Virus record (IMG/VR): IMGVR_UViG_3300002835_000104
Location: 1-64,000 of that record
DNA: 64,000 nucleotides
From: a virus
Reading direction: 5' to 3' (one strand)
Below are positions 22,101 through 28,857 of the stretch, piece after piece (within the stretch, counting starts at the first letter, position 1; each line of letters starts with the position of its first letter). The position numbers were made by a program, and so were the translations under genes. The notes beneath the pieces were generated by a model. It was not told the DNA's origin. It did not search any database and worked only from the letters and a program-made list of their open reading frames with translations.

Positions 22101-22806
22101 ACAACAAGCTAAAAAAGACAAAGCAAAGCAGGAAGCTCAAAATCCTGGTCAAGTAGCCGCTATGGCAACAGGTGGCGTAGTATATGCTAGTAATGGAACG
22201 CTAGTTAACTATCAACCAAGAGGTACAGATACTGTTCCGGCGATGTTAACTCCTGGGGAATTTGTGGTCAATAGGTCTGCTACTCAGAAAAATCTACCTT
22301 TACTTCATGCTATTAATAGTGGTGGAACCCAAGGATTAAATCGTGGAGGTATTGTTAATTATTTACAAAGCGGTGGTATTATACTGCCACAGTATCATGC
22401 TGATGGAGCAGTTGCTAGTTCAACCAATAGCGTTGTTGGTGGAGGATCAATTAAGGTAGATGGATCATCTGCTGCTCGTGGACTAGAGTCTGCCCTAACC
22501 GTTGGAACAAATGCTCTCAAACAAGTATTACAAGGTTTTGGTATTTCTCCAGAATCTATAACTGCTATTAATAGCTTTGTAACAGGATTACAAAAGGTTA
22601 GTGAAGTACTAGCAAATATAAATATAACTCCTGAAGTCAAATTTACTGGTAGTGTTGACGTTAATGTTAGGGGAGCAGAAGGTTTAACTGGCCCAATGAG
22701 AGATTTAGTTAATGGAGCAATTAATAATGCTATGACAAGACTACAGTCTGCTAACAGCGGAGCTAAACTAGAAGTTCCACAAGGAGATTTTACTAGTGGA
22801 AAATGA
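10180..22806 (+). CDS. Giant tape measure protein with embedded kinase, nucleotidylyltransferase and HAD phosphatase domains
   Basis: The product has 4208 residues. Residues about 150-500 match the phage tape-measure core (DFDKEFVKLQQVTGES, GVSSSQLAVVSSTLAQAG, RESAETIATGLRTIFTRIQR). Three enzyme-like modules follow in order. P-loop kinase-like: Walker A GVAGSGKST at 1171-1179. Nucleotidylyltransferase: GNFGPTTSGH at 1329-1338 (TxGH) and ISGTDAR at 1468-1474. HAD phosphatase: DFDMT at 1611-1615, LLTAR at 1660-1664, FFDDHP at 1724-1729. A Gly-zipper hydrophobic stretch lies at 2088-2117. Gly-rich punctuation motifs such as GGFIQRFAKG and PGEFVVNRSAT recur between modules. By the tape-measure rule (about 0.15 nm per residue) it implies a tail of several hundred nm. 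The core assignment is firm; enzyme activity is inferred from intact motifs. Confidence 0.9.
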   Translation: MAQAFNLTAQLNLRGPNNVGKIVSQIKKQLGTINANVNIAINPAAIQTVTQLNSALTTLNTTLATTSANATTTAAAVNSLMQAMNAAANSNINQSLNNASNAVQQLGANANAAAGGGAGGGGGGGVTQLRTEMEEFGRQSALAVRRFAAFSLVTSTVFALTNAFNQAFKAFIDFDKEFVKLQQVTGESAARLQNLAGTITELSTSLGVSSSQLAVVSSTLAQAGLSAKDTERALKALALSSLAPSFDDMNQTVEGSIALMRQFGISADQLGAALGSVNAVSAQFAVESSDIIAAIQRTGGVFASASKGVSEGTQALNEFIAVFTSVRATTRESAETIATGLRTIFTRIQRGSTIEALKEFGVTLTDAEGKFVGAYKAVELLSRGLNSIDPRDLKFSQIIEELGGFRQIGKVIPLIQQFGTAQQALAIAQGGQTSLTEDAIVAQLSLANQFAKVREEFVAMVREIGGTDTFQTLAKGALQLASALIQIADSVKGVLPVLAVITAVRGAGALRQFGRGFVGGMRGGQQNAAAGGMIRKYAIGGQVPVALMPGETVVYPDMVNRIGVPKLRQLNHADKKMARGGGVGLVPGKGRTDSFKTTLPVGSFVIRTDATKALGGPVGVMKEARYQGGGYVQRFRKGTQNKLQKRTQRTHFGPKTPLSPEEAKLAESMGTGSLRVVAGKTERQINFQPNIDSLINQRLRRGTQKTGVPKTDLLKDISQRSAIELFEAKGIPATIFKQLVASKKLDGLKDALLKGVKSKKVPALLKSDSELDFILKDFIKPYLGKVKTSAGSLWDELVQYQALTNPREVGGRTTLPTVKKSLSKTLGETLAFGGLIQKFGKGSFKPLESMGKSDLLKEALDSGLLERVPTGFRESIDKRSKSFDQVIYDKLLKDLGEKRGSAEVSATRTSKRAKKRNIAVVGLGGEKSSTELTTPGIEANLKKGTRAFPGVPATLQTGSLPPDVAKKVQAIIRNQSERIASVVGKLIAGKAGSTPVTDKKQIRAIVGKQLDNLSGLLFESGLAVAGAPYDPASKAIDFSKGLGDKLGTMFGVDPKALTDATNQATKEVAKTKVAKGQFDRGRKAALVSKRQQKRNFGGFIQRFAKGSSTPVRNLGYIDGDVLNDPANAEIVRKEMERLGITDIHKYKSHLSTMSAARRKSGDLSRLSTIYGVAGSGKSTFVQGGARAAEADNAKLRKTNRYPILTEEDVLRSSQIIDSTSVAGPNQKEVLSQSDRIVNLSSRTKESQEVLKGNRKSRDLTGKGLFGRKPGATKDASLDSGPGEAYIAASEVSGVNPKKVATYAIGPNFSKKRTSQPKVRSPEKTGLFYGNFGPTTSGHLSVVEEAKKRGIKPEDFVALVSGDTPIDYASADEHSKRTAIFPQTSKTGPSRLGMARATFGAVGANVAAMPKGSGPGSIPSAFKVGDDSYIVPRGQKDIAFAGDEKGEGSLNQYTKSGYSVESLPRTGGISGTDARNAIMNNDMVAMKKLLSPEGMSYVQQHLETIQKRPGILDSILQRFQENSQSGKGSAGRLSSVKEQLSKLPARKSKTTPPEVVEQMESLRKERDKLTSKVGRRPARMLSRLESRRPKAVGGIIQRFGRGGLSNRLGVFDFDMTTGEGAQQETPSLSGFKNPDLAVPDILGAKPTGVIKLMKQYGASRLLTARSGGPKGEMTTALGSFFKKNGVYLPSNRIETLGDQVNNLSTAEKKARSLYDLVKKYGGVDFFDDHPDNINAAKMVRGVDARRVKLRKAAGGEIPIIAQEGEYVVNRKSAQSFGYDNLAKINKYHSGGRVGRVQKFASGGQPKLDTLGATATGLSPRAFQIFEKTLFKVSDLFNGMGARTLKTTQAMDMIAAVSPQLAADIQYNGMVHKRTATAQESVAVRYATLMQQLQKTNLTQQQLDKITAAYSNTIQADTNAKNLSIMQTKSLGSKIASAWNKASGIVSQAASSFAATLGKKTSTATPSPATNPQPSGISPAQQVAQFQSQGIQGAALKQAMQNAGYGKGGVNNPIAQQAISQVQGMSAQAQQAQTQRPSMMGRIGQGVRGIMGGQASMSMGFALPMLASSLTSEEPVSAEQAKSNATLGGVATGAGIGASLGGLPGALIGAVGGLITGIDAGAKAARQFAINIARNKIEDSGEKLAKTFEEINKQSSATPAQLASLNTALKASINAALESGTQALPKASLSQLLTEVGVAALGGGQTSTKENVDTRAAIFEQKGFMGLIKAMRGGQDVENSMYRDIAPTLARETSKGYAVAASQAKSVFEQQFKQGQSIEDLMNGPEWNKQAEVLARSNAAIQEQILLIQNLSGVSETEKKARIDSIIATEAEGQARKQFSEVKIAEDLKKLQKDINNLSFSFNRMLGNMDAAVQSSVANLAKLDESLSLSSASLSGGAKVGGSSSGVQNTLDVLKNPQGYSESQKNTAFSRAASPFGSQAGNIEKVLKAGSGLESTILGTINKTLSGTPKGETQEAVTAKIESAIRGQLKDLQLPPSLADKLSKQIGQSVGKLRQDGEDTVDYSQLIESVPELSKTIDLFKNTADQASKAMEFNKQAFDRLSEATNQQIDLTVESNARTRNAQNILAKGSMDLNKALGMNVSLGARRSAIESPIRSMTGGTTDPSAIGMNYNRLEAQRQQLQTGRNQAAASGDVGAVRAFDNQLAQTNTSLRENIDALKGMADSSELASAALDEIDKAQKRQQAGVGFMEKLVTSTPKELANMNQAFARLDANMKGIAVGGTNPEQRKQSLEMFQMIAPFLGDQEKGLQANVLQSMLQESGVGISPMLQQVLDGMRNPTADPQQALAIQTYQEATQKQAEANLQLATMNTNLANDISTKTGNAVAAAIQSNNIKFEQKQLDDLISRINIVPTDVVPAVGKADGGLIYKAVGGSIFKPKGTDTVPAMLTPGEFVVNRSATQANLPLLKSINNGYSKGGKVKYLAGGGYVSSNILKKDVDVLNPSLNTDQDISNDNLPIYNPELFPTTDAKKFSKLSGFISSTTRSWSYAGIVNGLSTYLNELKKSGGSSDYWGGQEIRSAADVNDYNTKIIANGGPDMSKFPIDFMTGSTEEFGYAPSFQLETKRSGFGNRWMLPSISSLKDSGNATAAGKLEKSIKAQTLVSNIPFDAEILNKIISNSISTIIGSAKLRKGKSAADITKYSEKKLLDINESSDYGYVGNQLDILDAARSASSIAKVFEPIDIIKNKLQDKPSSLGSAVLGISDVAKLYQMSAGGGFRFDPNAIDPDKYMGGVFVSPNKKESTVIGSNFKGNVLAGAAGAGSGGGSNGVGFSENSMAVGLPTEATIGSKLLNTQMLDVLKTKATEYETAVNTAYSELDTYIKNPDNFNSTSTQTQKASNISGLLRRIYDSNWPGLYIKLPTDNLNDEWKSKGTNGLAIFKPDLASIWEAKIALALTTPNKDLYKKAKGYKLNGEPSLVKIGNQSQETIEAAGEEYLDGVKSFPWIGDIKLAEEFSNNILRLEQEASQKSFVSAFKVDEQPIPEKVTLDKITLDKLGPGFSKDTKAEFGFQYRNIEVPKLSRNTGYAPPQNGEILKGIIVSAGGALDTSVLNPFLGEDITAGKGNIFANSLDEIKQKLIDTYTKYFEGDQAAFTSFSLATLATPQTWMTDLEKLNAYTTEDGLITNPWFPKISADAYKNQLLTSPGSGGQATTIPGATISIGDKLKTAQQLINQIIGPKIGVIRAFGYGLSPLSVPAQIGQYAEGLISLSKSFGSKIVGQNGSVNPNLADVWGRITAVGETFKFLAKDDLLGLSNKIGLGQSAMGVPDTGAISSQVAQYAQFLATQGTFLAGVSGQAQQTLEKQVTGDQQIASTSLSGGKSQSISDIFKGASDTTVAKDGKIQSKEATPPKTLLDLGKKVFNPYNSFANPNDRASLIDYLMSQIKDQVNPYFKSGVTILRNYLLGMDTLISGATVNEQDLDVNYKGANSALLALTNGEFGALPNVQKIKELAAFRAAQQQAKKDKAKQEAQNPGQVAAMATGGVVYASNGTLVNYQPRGTDTVPAMLTPGEFVVNRSATQKNLPLLHAINSGGTQGLNRGGIVNYLQSGGIILPQYHADGAVASSTNSVVGGGSIKVDGSSAARGLESALTVGTNALKQVLQGFGISPESITAINSFVTGLQKVSEVLANINITPEVKFTGSVDVNVRGAEGLTGPMRDLVNGAINNAMTRLQSANSGAKLEVPQGDFTSGK
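13504..15423 (+). other. Enzyme cassette inside the tape measure gene
   Basis: Codes for tape-measure residues about 1109-1748. Sub-parts: a segment starting GYIDGDVLNDPANAEIV then the Walker A P-loop (1171-1179) and about 140 residues after it; a cytidylyltransferase-fold segment (about 1324-1505) with TSGH and ISGTDAR signatures plus HSKRTAIFP; a basic linker containing GGIIQRFGRGG; and a HAD segment (about 1605-1745) with motifs I, II and IV. Kinase plus phosphatase resembles polynucleotide kinase/phosphatase; kinase plus HxGH transferase resembles NadR-type NAD salvage enzymes. The substrate cannot be decided from sequence. Confidence 0.65.
18868..18933 (+). repeat. Tape measure punctuation repeat, copy A
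   Basis: Encodes 22 residues starting at G2897 with core GTDTVPAMLTPGEFVVNRSA. The same 22 residues recur exactly at 22222-22287 with different codons (GGC ACA GAC versus GGT ACA GAT), so conservation is at the protein level. More divergent versions: MPGETVVYPD (about residues 548-557), EGEYVVNRKSAQ (about 1762-1773) and PVGSFVIRTDAT (about 600-611). Confidence 0.8.
22222..22287 (+). repeat. Tape measure punctuation repeat, copy B
   Basis: Encodes residues 4015-4036, identical in protein sequence to copy A at 18868-18933 about 1118 residues upstream. It is followed by a second Gly-rich element (RGGIVNYLQSGGII), as copy A is followed by KGGKVKYLAGGGYV. The paired arrangement suggests an inter-domain linker or docking element. 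Confidence 0.8.
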
Positions 22807-22872
22807 ACATAGAATACTGAATTAAAACAATAATGGCAAGGTGTATACTATATTAGTCTCATGAGGAAAATT

Positions 22873-25800
22873 ATGATCAATTCCCCAATATACATATTCG
22901 ATAGTATAGGATGTAAATTTTCTATACTAAATGGTAATTTTTTAATCGGCCAATCCCTATCTGGCTATAATAGTTTATCGTCATCTCATGTTGGTTGTTA
23001 TATTCCATATTTGGTCAGAAGTGGTTCTTCTTGGGAGGTTGGTGTTGGTTATATAACCAATAATTCTGGTGGAATTGTAGTAGAAAGAACTAAAATAGTT
23101 CGATCTTCTAATCAGGATAGTATTGTCTCTTTTGACAATTATGATAAATCAGAGTTTTATGTTTTTGCAAATGAGAGTAATTTTAATGTTGGTTTTAATA
23201 ATGTTATTGTAAAGAATAATGATTTCGTTATTGATAAAATTCAAGCAACCTATTTAGTAGACTCTTCGGATAAGACAGTATATGCCACACTACCCAGCAT
23301 AGAGAGTACTAAAAATCTAATCATAGAACTTAAACTAGTTAGTGGTAATAATTTAGTTTATATCTCCAATCCAGCTGGTAAAATATTTGCTACTCTAAGC
23401 ACAGATAATTCATATATCCGTATTGTATCAGACGGTGTCAACTGGGTTGGTTTGAATACGACAAATAATGTAGAGCTTAAATCTCTATCGTCTGATGATT
23501 TGATGTTTAGTGCGATGTCTGGGATTAATGCTAGTCCAACGTTATCTTTTCAATATAATACAGGAAGTAATAATATTGGAGGAGCAGAATTATATTACGG
23601 TTCGGGTAATAAGGTTCTATTCGGAGACGATGTTGAAACTAGTGCCCACCATATTATTCCAGTCTCTGGTTCTGCTAATACGGTATTTAATAATGATAAT
23701 GCTAATAGTAATTTTATTGTAGAAGGAAGCGGTACTAGAAATCTATTTTTTGATTATCGAGGAAGACTTGGACTTAATATTCCCTCTGGAAGTACCCCTG
23801 ATACTATTTTCCATATAGTTAATACAACTTGCAGAGAGGGTATTAGACTAGAAAATAGAACATCTTGCCACCCAGCTAACATAACACTATACCATAAGCC
23901 CGTTTCAGCAATAACAGCTAACTCCGTAGTAGCAGAAATCAACCTATCTGCAAAAAACTCATTAGGCAACCAAACAGATTTTTCTACTATACAATCAAAA
24001 GCCATAGATAATACTGCTGGAACTTCAAAAGGTCAGTTTAATATTGTTGTAGCAACAACGGATGCTGCTGGTACTGGAATCCAAACTATATCCACAGATC
24101 CAGATACTACTATGATTGGATATAGTGGGGTTAATTTAACAGTAAACAATGGTGGATCAGCTAGCTTGGGTTATAGTAATAGTAAAGTTATTTCTACTAG
24201 TAATGCTATTACTATACAAGCGCCAACAATTAACTTAAATTCTAGCAATATTGTTCTTGGAACAGGAGTAGCGACTAATATAACTGTTCCAACATTATAT
24301 GCTACTAATCTTGAAAGTAACAGAATAAAGATCAACGGTATTTCACAAGATAGTATTTTAAGTATTAATAGTTCAGGAAATATCTCTGCTGGTAGATCTG
24401 TTCGATTGCCTATCACAGAGAACATGATACTAACCACTACAACAAGTGGAGCTATCACAGGAATATATAGTACAACAGACTATTTCCTTACCAATGGAGA
24501 TGTACTATGGAATCAATATGACGATAGGTCTTGTTCTGTGGCTGTTAGACAAGTTATATTTCCAAGTGCAGTTCCGGCCCAAGAATTTATCGTCGGAGAC
24601 CAAGTAGAAATAAATATTTCTGGAACTAAATATTATCGGAATATTACTGATATTGAAATAGATAATAACAATATAGTAGCATTATTACTTAATCAGAACG
24701 TAACATCAGATTCATTTGCTAATGCAACCATACAATCTGTTAGTCAGGGTGGATATTTATCCATATCTAAAACAGTAGACGATCCGAATATTTCTGATGC
24801 TACTAGCAACACTCTTAGTATTCGTCCATTAACAGATACCGTATTTAATACCAAGCAAAAAGATATTAATTTTTCAGTATACGGTGTGGATCCTACACCA
24901 GCATTAACTGTTAAAGCAAATTCTGGCAGAAGTACTGTACCATCTGGATTATTTCATCCTTTTGCTAGTCAAAGACCACAATGCGAACCTTGCGTATTAT
25001 ATTATCCTCCAAATGCAAGTATCGCTCCTTTTCCAATTGTTGTAAATAGTGGAGGAAGTGGTCTTAGTACCCAACATATCTCAGCTAATTTTAATAGAGC
25101 TGCCTCTGGTATTTTTTCTGGAATGCTCACCTCTGTTGGAACAAATGGTTTACCGTCTTTTTATGGTACATATGATCAAAACGGTAACGTAGCAGAATGG
25201 GTAGAAGATGCTAGTGCTACTTCTACTGGAGGTTCACAGTTTGTGGCTGGTGGTTCTTGGTTAACAGAGATTGATGGTACTATTGGTGCCAGTGGACTAA
25301 AGAACATAGAGTCATTACCAAGAATAAGTGGTTATGAACACGTTGGTTTTAGAGTGGCAAGTCAATATAACTTAACAGATATAACAACCATAGCAGACGA
25401 TCTAGATATAAATTTCGTTTCCGTGTCAAATCCAAATAACATATCAGATGATGGATTATTTTATCTCTTACAAGATGATTCATATATTGCATTTGAATTA
25501 CCAAATCTTGGTTCTGTAAATAAAAACTATAGAATAGGTAAATACGAAATAACAAATGATCAGTACTGTATATTTTTAAACGCTGTAGCAACAGCTAATG
25601 ATAGAGGTCTTTATAAGACAAAAATGTCTACTGAACCAGTTGGAGGCATTTTAAGAAGTGGAGACGGATCCATCAATCCATACGAGTATACTGTTAAGTC
25701 TAATATGGGTAATAAGCCGGTTGTATTTGTAGACTATCTTAGTGTAACCAGATTCACTAATTGGTTGCATAATGGAGCTCCAACAATTAATGTTGTTGAT

Positions 25801-26379
25801 GTAGATACAATCTTAGATTTTGGGGCCTATGATATTTTTCCAATTGGAGAAGCTTCTTATCTAGTTAATAAAAATATTTATCAAAAATATTGGATTCCTA
25901 GCTTAAACGAATGGCATAAAGCAGCATATTTTGAACCAAGAGAGGGAGTAATCACAACAGGCTCGTCAACAGTTCTTGTGAAACGAAACGAACCATATAC
26001 TGTGGTTTCTGGTACAGCTACTTCGGAAACGCTCTTAGCTAATCTCAGTGTAAGTGGCTGGTTATATGTTGACCATTTAATAGTCGGAGACAACATAAGA
26101 TCTTCGTCTACCATACCTCGTAGAGAGCTTCCTTCTACGGGAGGAGGAACAGGAGAAGTTAATCCAGGATTTTTATGTTCTTCAAATACCGACTGTGAAA
26201 CTTGTGAAGTATGCTCTGGCGGTCTTTGTGTTGCGAGTAATGATGAATGCTGCTTGGCAGACTGCTGTTTACCCGGAGGATGGAATGCTTCTCAGGCAAG
26301 ATGTGATTTGTGTAGCAATTGTAGCACAGAGGCCATTGGAGGAGGAGAACTACCATGTACAATATTAGGAACATGCTAA
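22873..26379 (+). CDS. Virion adhesin-like protein with rearranged FGE-type domain
   Basis: An upstream in-frame ATG exists at 22861, but the SD GAGGA sits just before 22873, so the product is taken as 1168 residues. Residues 1-740 are beta-rich fibre/structural sequence. An FGE-sulfatase (C-type-lectin-like) domain follows in reversed order. The C-half motifs come first: YGTYDQNGNVAEW (764-776), GGSW (793-796), GFRVAS (825-830). The N-half motifs come after: IGKYEITNDQY (888-898), KPVVFVDY (948-955), YWIPSLNEWHKAA (1006-1018). The C-terminus (about 1095-1168) is Cys-rich (CETCEVCSGGLC, ECCLADCCLPGG). Likely a binding protein on the tail surface; catalytic FGE activity is doubtful. It follows the tape measure gene by 66 bases. 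Confidence 0.7.
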   Translation: MINSPIYIFDSIGCKFSILNGNFLIGQSLSGYNSLSSSHVGCYIPYLVRSGSSWEVGVGYITNNSGGIVVERTKIVRSSNQDSIVSFDNYDKSEFYVFANESNFNVGFNNVIVKNNDFVIDKIQATYLVDSSDKTVYATLPSIESTKNLIIELKLVSGNNLVYISNPAGKIFATLSTDNSYIRIVSDGVNWVGLNTTNNVELKSLSSDDLMFSAMSGINASPTLSFQYNTGSNNIGGAELYYGSGNKVLFGDDVETSAHHIIPVSGSANTVFNNDNANSNFIVEGSGTRNLFFDYRGRLGLNIPSGSTPDTIFHIVNTTCREGIRLENRTSCHPANITLYHKPVSAITANSVVAEINLSAKNSLGNQTDFSTIQSKAIDNTAGTSKGQFNIVVATTDAAGTGIQTISTDPDTTMIGYSGVNLTVNNGGSASLGYSNSKVISTSNAITIQAPTINLNSSNIVLGTGVATNITVPTLYATNLESNRIKINGISQDSILSINSSGNISAGRSVRLPITENMILTTTTSGAITGIYSTTDYFLTNGDVLWNQYDDRSCSVAVRQVIFPSAVPAQEFIVGDQVEINISGTKYYRNITDIEIDNNNIVALLLNQNVTSDSFANATIQSVSQGGYLSISKTVDDPNISDATSNTLSIRPLTDTVFNTKQKDINFSVYGVDPTPALTVKANSGRSTVPSGLFHPFASQRPQCEPCVLYYPPNASIAPFPIVVNSGGSGLSTQHISANFNRAASGIFSGMLTSVGTNGLPSFYGTYDQNGNVAEWVEDASATSTGGSQFVAGGSWLTEIDGTIGASGLKNIESLPRISGYEHVGFRVASQYNLTDITTIADDLDINFVSVSNPNNISDDGLFYLLQDDSYIAFELPNLGSVNKNYRIGKYEITNDQYCIFLNAVATANDRGLYKTKMSTEPVGGILRSGDGSINPYEYTVKSNMGNKPVVFVDYLSVTRFTNWLHNGAPTINVVDVDTILDFGAYDIFPIGEASYLVNKNIYQKYWIPSLNEWHKAAYFEPREGVITTGSSTVLVKRNEPYTVVSGTATSETLLANLSVSGWLYVDHLIVGDNIRSSSTIPRRELPSTGGGTGEVNPGFLCSSNTDCETCEVCSGGLCVASNDECCLADCCLPGGWNASQARCDLCSNCSTEAIGGGELPCTILGTC

Positions 26380-26403
26380 CAATAATGTGGAGATTAAATT
26401 AAT

Positions 26404-28857
26404 ATGTCGAGTATATACCTAAGATATAGCCCAGTGCCTGTTGTTGTTTCTCAATCTTACGAAAAGGATAGCTTTCGTAATGAGGATGGAGAGTTAATAA
26501 CTCCTAATTTTCCTAACCAATGGGGTTCTTATACTACTTCTTTCGCTTCTTCTGGTTGGATTTCTTTAGCTGCTGGTAGTGGTATATTTCTAAATACTCC
26601 TGGTTATGTAGATGCTAGTGGACTAAGAGTTAATTCTATTTTAGCTCAAACTTACAACAGAATTGATAGCGAAGGTCAGATTATTCCATTGTATAATGGA
26701 TCTAACGGAGGGTTATTATATAAGCAAACAAATGATGTGGTTAATACTATACCAGACTTCGTTTATAATACTGGAATCAACAAATTAACTAGTCCTAGTG
26801 GAATTGTGGGACATCCCTTTTATGTAAGTCCAGGGAGCAATCCAAATAGTCCCACTAGAGAAATAGCTCAATTTATACCTCTAGAACTTATTCCGCAAAT
26901 TACTATTCCTGGAGAAGGCGGCACTTCTATTACTACGCCAGCCGAAGTAAACATAAGTGGGGCAAACTTTTTTACTTCTAATATTATTATTGGTACTGGT
27001 GGTAATGAGTATAAAAATACTATTTTAACACATCAAGGAGCCGATGCTCCAGCAGAGTGGATCAAAGCAGACTACCTTCAAGCAGACGGAGCATTATGGA
27101 ACAGATATCCTAAACGAGCTGTCAGAATAGAAAATAATAGGATCATATTTTATAATAGAAAACCCAAATGGGCTATATTATCTAATAATGATGATTATGA
27201 AGATTTTGATTTAGCTGTTTTAGAAAAAGAATTTGGAAATAACGATACAATAGCCTTAATTGACGCAGAAACTCTTGTAACAGAGTATATTAAACCAGCT
27301 CTAACCATAACCTATCCTTATGTCGATTCAGATCCTGACACATCATTTTCTCCAGTTTTTGAAAGCCAAATAATAACAGATGTAGGTTCTCCTCCTGAAT
27401 CTTATGAAGGCTATGCAATGTCTATCTGTCCTGGTGCTTCTTTAGTAGAGGAAAGCGATCCAAATAGTATTGCTTATAAGAATGGATACGCATTCTCTGT
27501 TAAAAAAGGAGCATATCTTACGATGCAACTCGGACCAGATGCTACTGGTCCTTGGGCTTGTGCTGATTTTCCAGAAAATTCAGGATATAGATTTAAACCT
27601 AGCACCGCTAATACTATTAGCATTAGACCTAATATTCATACAGCTTTTAATATGTTGGCAGAAAATATTGACTTTTTAATTTATGGACAATATTTTTCAC
27701 AATACGATAATTATGAAGCTAATATTTTTGGTCTAAACGCAAATAATATACCATCAGGGCTTACACCCGCTTTTATGGTCGATGCCAATATTAGTAATGC
27801 TGTAAGCGGAACTATTGGTTCTGGTGTTATTTTCCAAAAATATTTAGATAGAGCTAAAACCATTCCTAGTGGTTATCTTGTTGATGAAACTCCAAAAGTT
27901 TGTATTAATACCAATAAGCCGTATACTATTTCTAGTATTGTTAGTGGATTAGGTTTCTTATCTAATTATTCTTCATTAACCGTTAGTGGAGTTACATTCT
28001 CTAATAGTATCTTAACAGAAGAAATCTATTTAACGCCCAGACCGAGTACAGATAATTCTGGTAAATATATCGCTAATGCTCTATTAACACTAAATGCTGC
28101 AGGACAAATTGTTTCAAGACAACCTCGTACAAATCCAACAGTTCCTGATAAGCCTATAAACATTGAAATATTAATATTAGGCAATAATGAATTTTCAATT
28201 AAGTGGGTTGCAGGAGAAGACGGTGGTAGTACCGTTGTGAACTATATAATAGAATTTTCTGTAAATAATGGTAACACCTGGACAGAGGTTCCTTCTGGTC
28301 AAATTTTAAGAGGATCAAATGATCAGAAATCTTGCACAATTATCGGTCTCGAAACATCTATTCAGTATTTATTTAGAGTTAAAAGCCAAAATTCTGTTGG
28401 AGTTAGTTCAGGGTCATTACCATCATCGCCTGTTCAATCCAATAATTCTGTTCCCCAAAGTCCAAAAGACTTTGTGTATACTAGATTTTTTGGCGAAAAT
28501 AGCTCAGAAATTGAACTTTCTTGGAGAGAACCAGATTCAGAAGGTCTTTCTCAAATTTCTGGTTATATCATAGAGGAATCCGACAATAATGGCATGAGTT
28601 GGGTCTATTACAACAGTCCGTCCTCGCCAATCGTCAATACTTCCGAAATGATTTATGGTTTGACTAATGAAATAAATTATTTATATCGTATTAGTGCAAT
28701 AAACGATTCTGGTCAAGGAACATTTAACTTTGTCTATAGTACTGGTAATGTTATTGTAGATAGTATCTTAGAAGAAGAAGAAAAGAAAAAATCAGAAGAT
28801 GTATTAAGCAACTGGGATTTCGGGTCCATACTATTCACAGGAGTTTGTTCCACATGA
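26404..28857 (+). CDS. Virion protein with two C-terminal fibronectin III domains
   Basis: The product has 817 residues. Residues 1-570 are beta-rich, with fibre-like stretches (SGGLLYKQTNDV, LTVSGVTFSNSI). Two FN3 domains follow: about 580-675 (VPDKPINIEILILGNNEFSI, KWVAGEDGG, YIIEFSVNNGNTW, YLFRVKSQNSVG) and about 676-785 (PKDFVYTRFF, IELSWREP, YIIEESDNNG, YLYRISAINDSG). FN3 domains are common decorations of phage tail-tip and fibre proteins and bind glycans or cell surfaces. The last residues are a Glu/Lys helix. Its TGA overlaps the next ATG. Confidence 0.7.
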   Translation: MSSIYLRYSPVPVVVSQSYEKDSFRNEDGELITPNFPNQWGSYTTSFASSGWISLAAGSGIFLNTPGYVDASGLRVNSILAQTYNRIDSEGQIIPLYNGSNGGLLYKQTNDVVNTIPDFVYNTGINKLTSPSGIVGHPFYVSPGSNPNSPTREIAQFIPLELIPQITIPGEGGTSITTPAEVNISGANFFTSNIIIGTGGNEYKNTILTHQGADAPAEWIKADYLQADGALWNRYPKRAVRIENNRIIFYNRKPKWAILSNNDDYEDFDLAVLEKEFGNNDTIALIDAETLVTEYIKPALTITYPYVDSDPDTSFSPVFESQIITDVGSPPESYEGYAMSICPGASLVEESDPNSIAYKNGYAFSVKKGAYLTMQLGPDATGPWACADFPENSGYRFKPSTANTISIRPNIHTAFNMLAENIDFLIYGQYFSQYDNYEANIFGLNANNIPSGLTPAFMVDANISNAVSGTIGSGVIFQKYLDRAKTIPSGYLVDETPKVCINTNKPYTISSIVSGLGFLSNYSSLTVSGVTFSNSILTEEIYLTPRPSTDNSGKYIANALLTLNAAGQIVSRQPRTNPTVPDKPINIEILILGNNEFSIKWVAGEDGGSTVVNYIIEFSVNNGNTWTEVPSGQILRGSNDQKSCTIIGLETSIQYLFRVKSQNSVGVSSGSLPSSPVQSNNSVPQSPKDFVYTRFFGENSSEIELSWREPDSEGLSQISGYIIEESDNNGMSWVYYNSPSSPIVNTSEMIYGLTNEINYLYRISAINDSGQGTFNFVYSTGNVIVDSILEEEEKKKSEDVLSNWDFGSILFTGVCST

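Noticed and set aside
22873-26379. Diversity-generating retroelement target (FGE/C-lectin domain)
   Set aside because: No reverse transcriptase gene and no template/variable repeat pair was noticed in the window; the domain halves are also rearranged.
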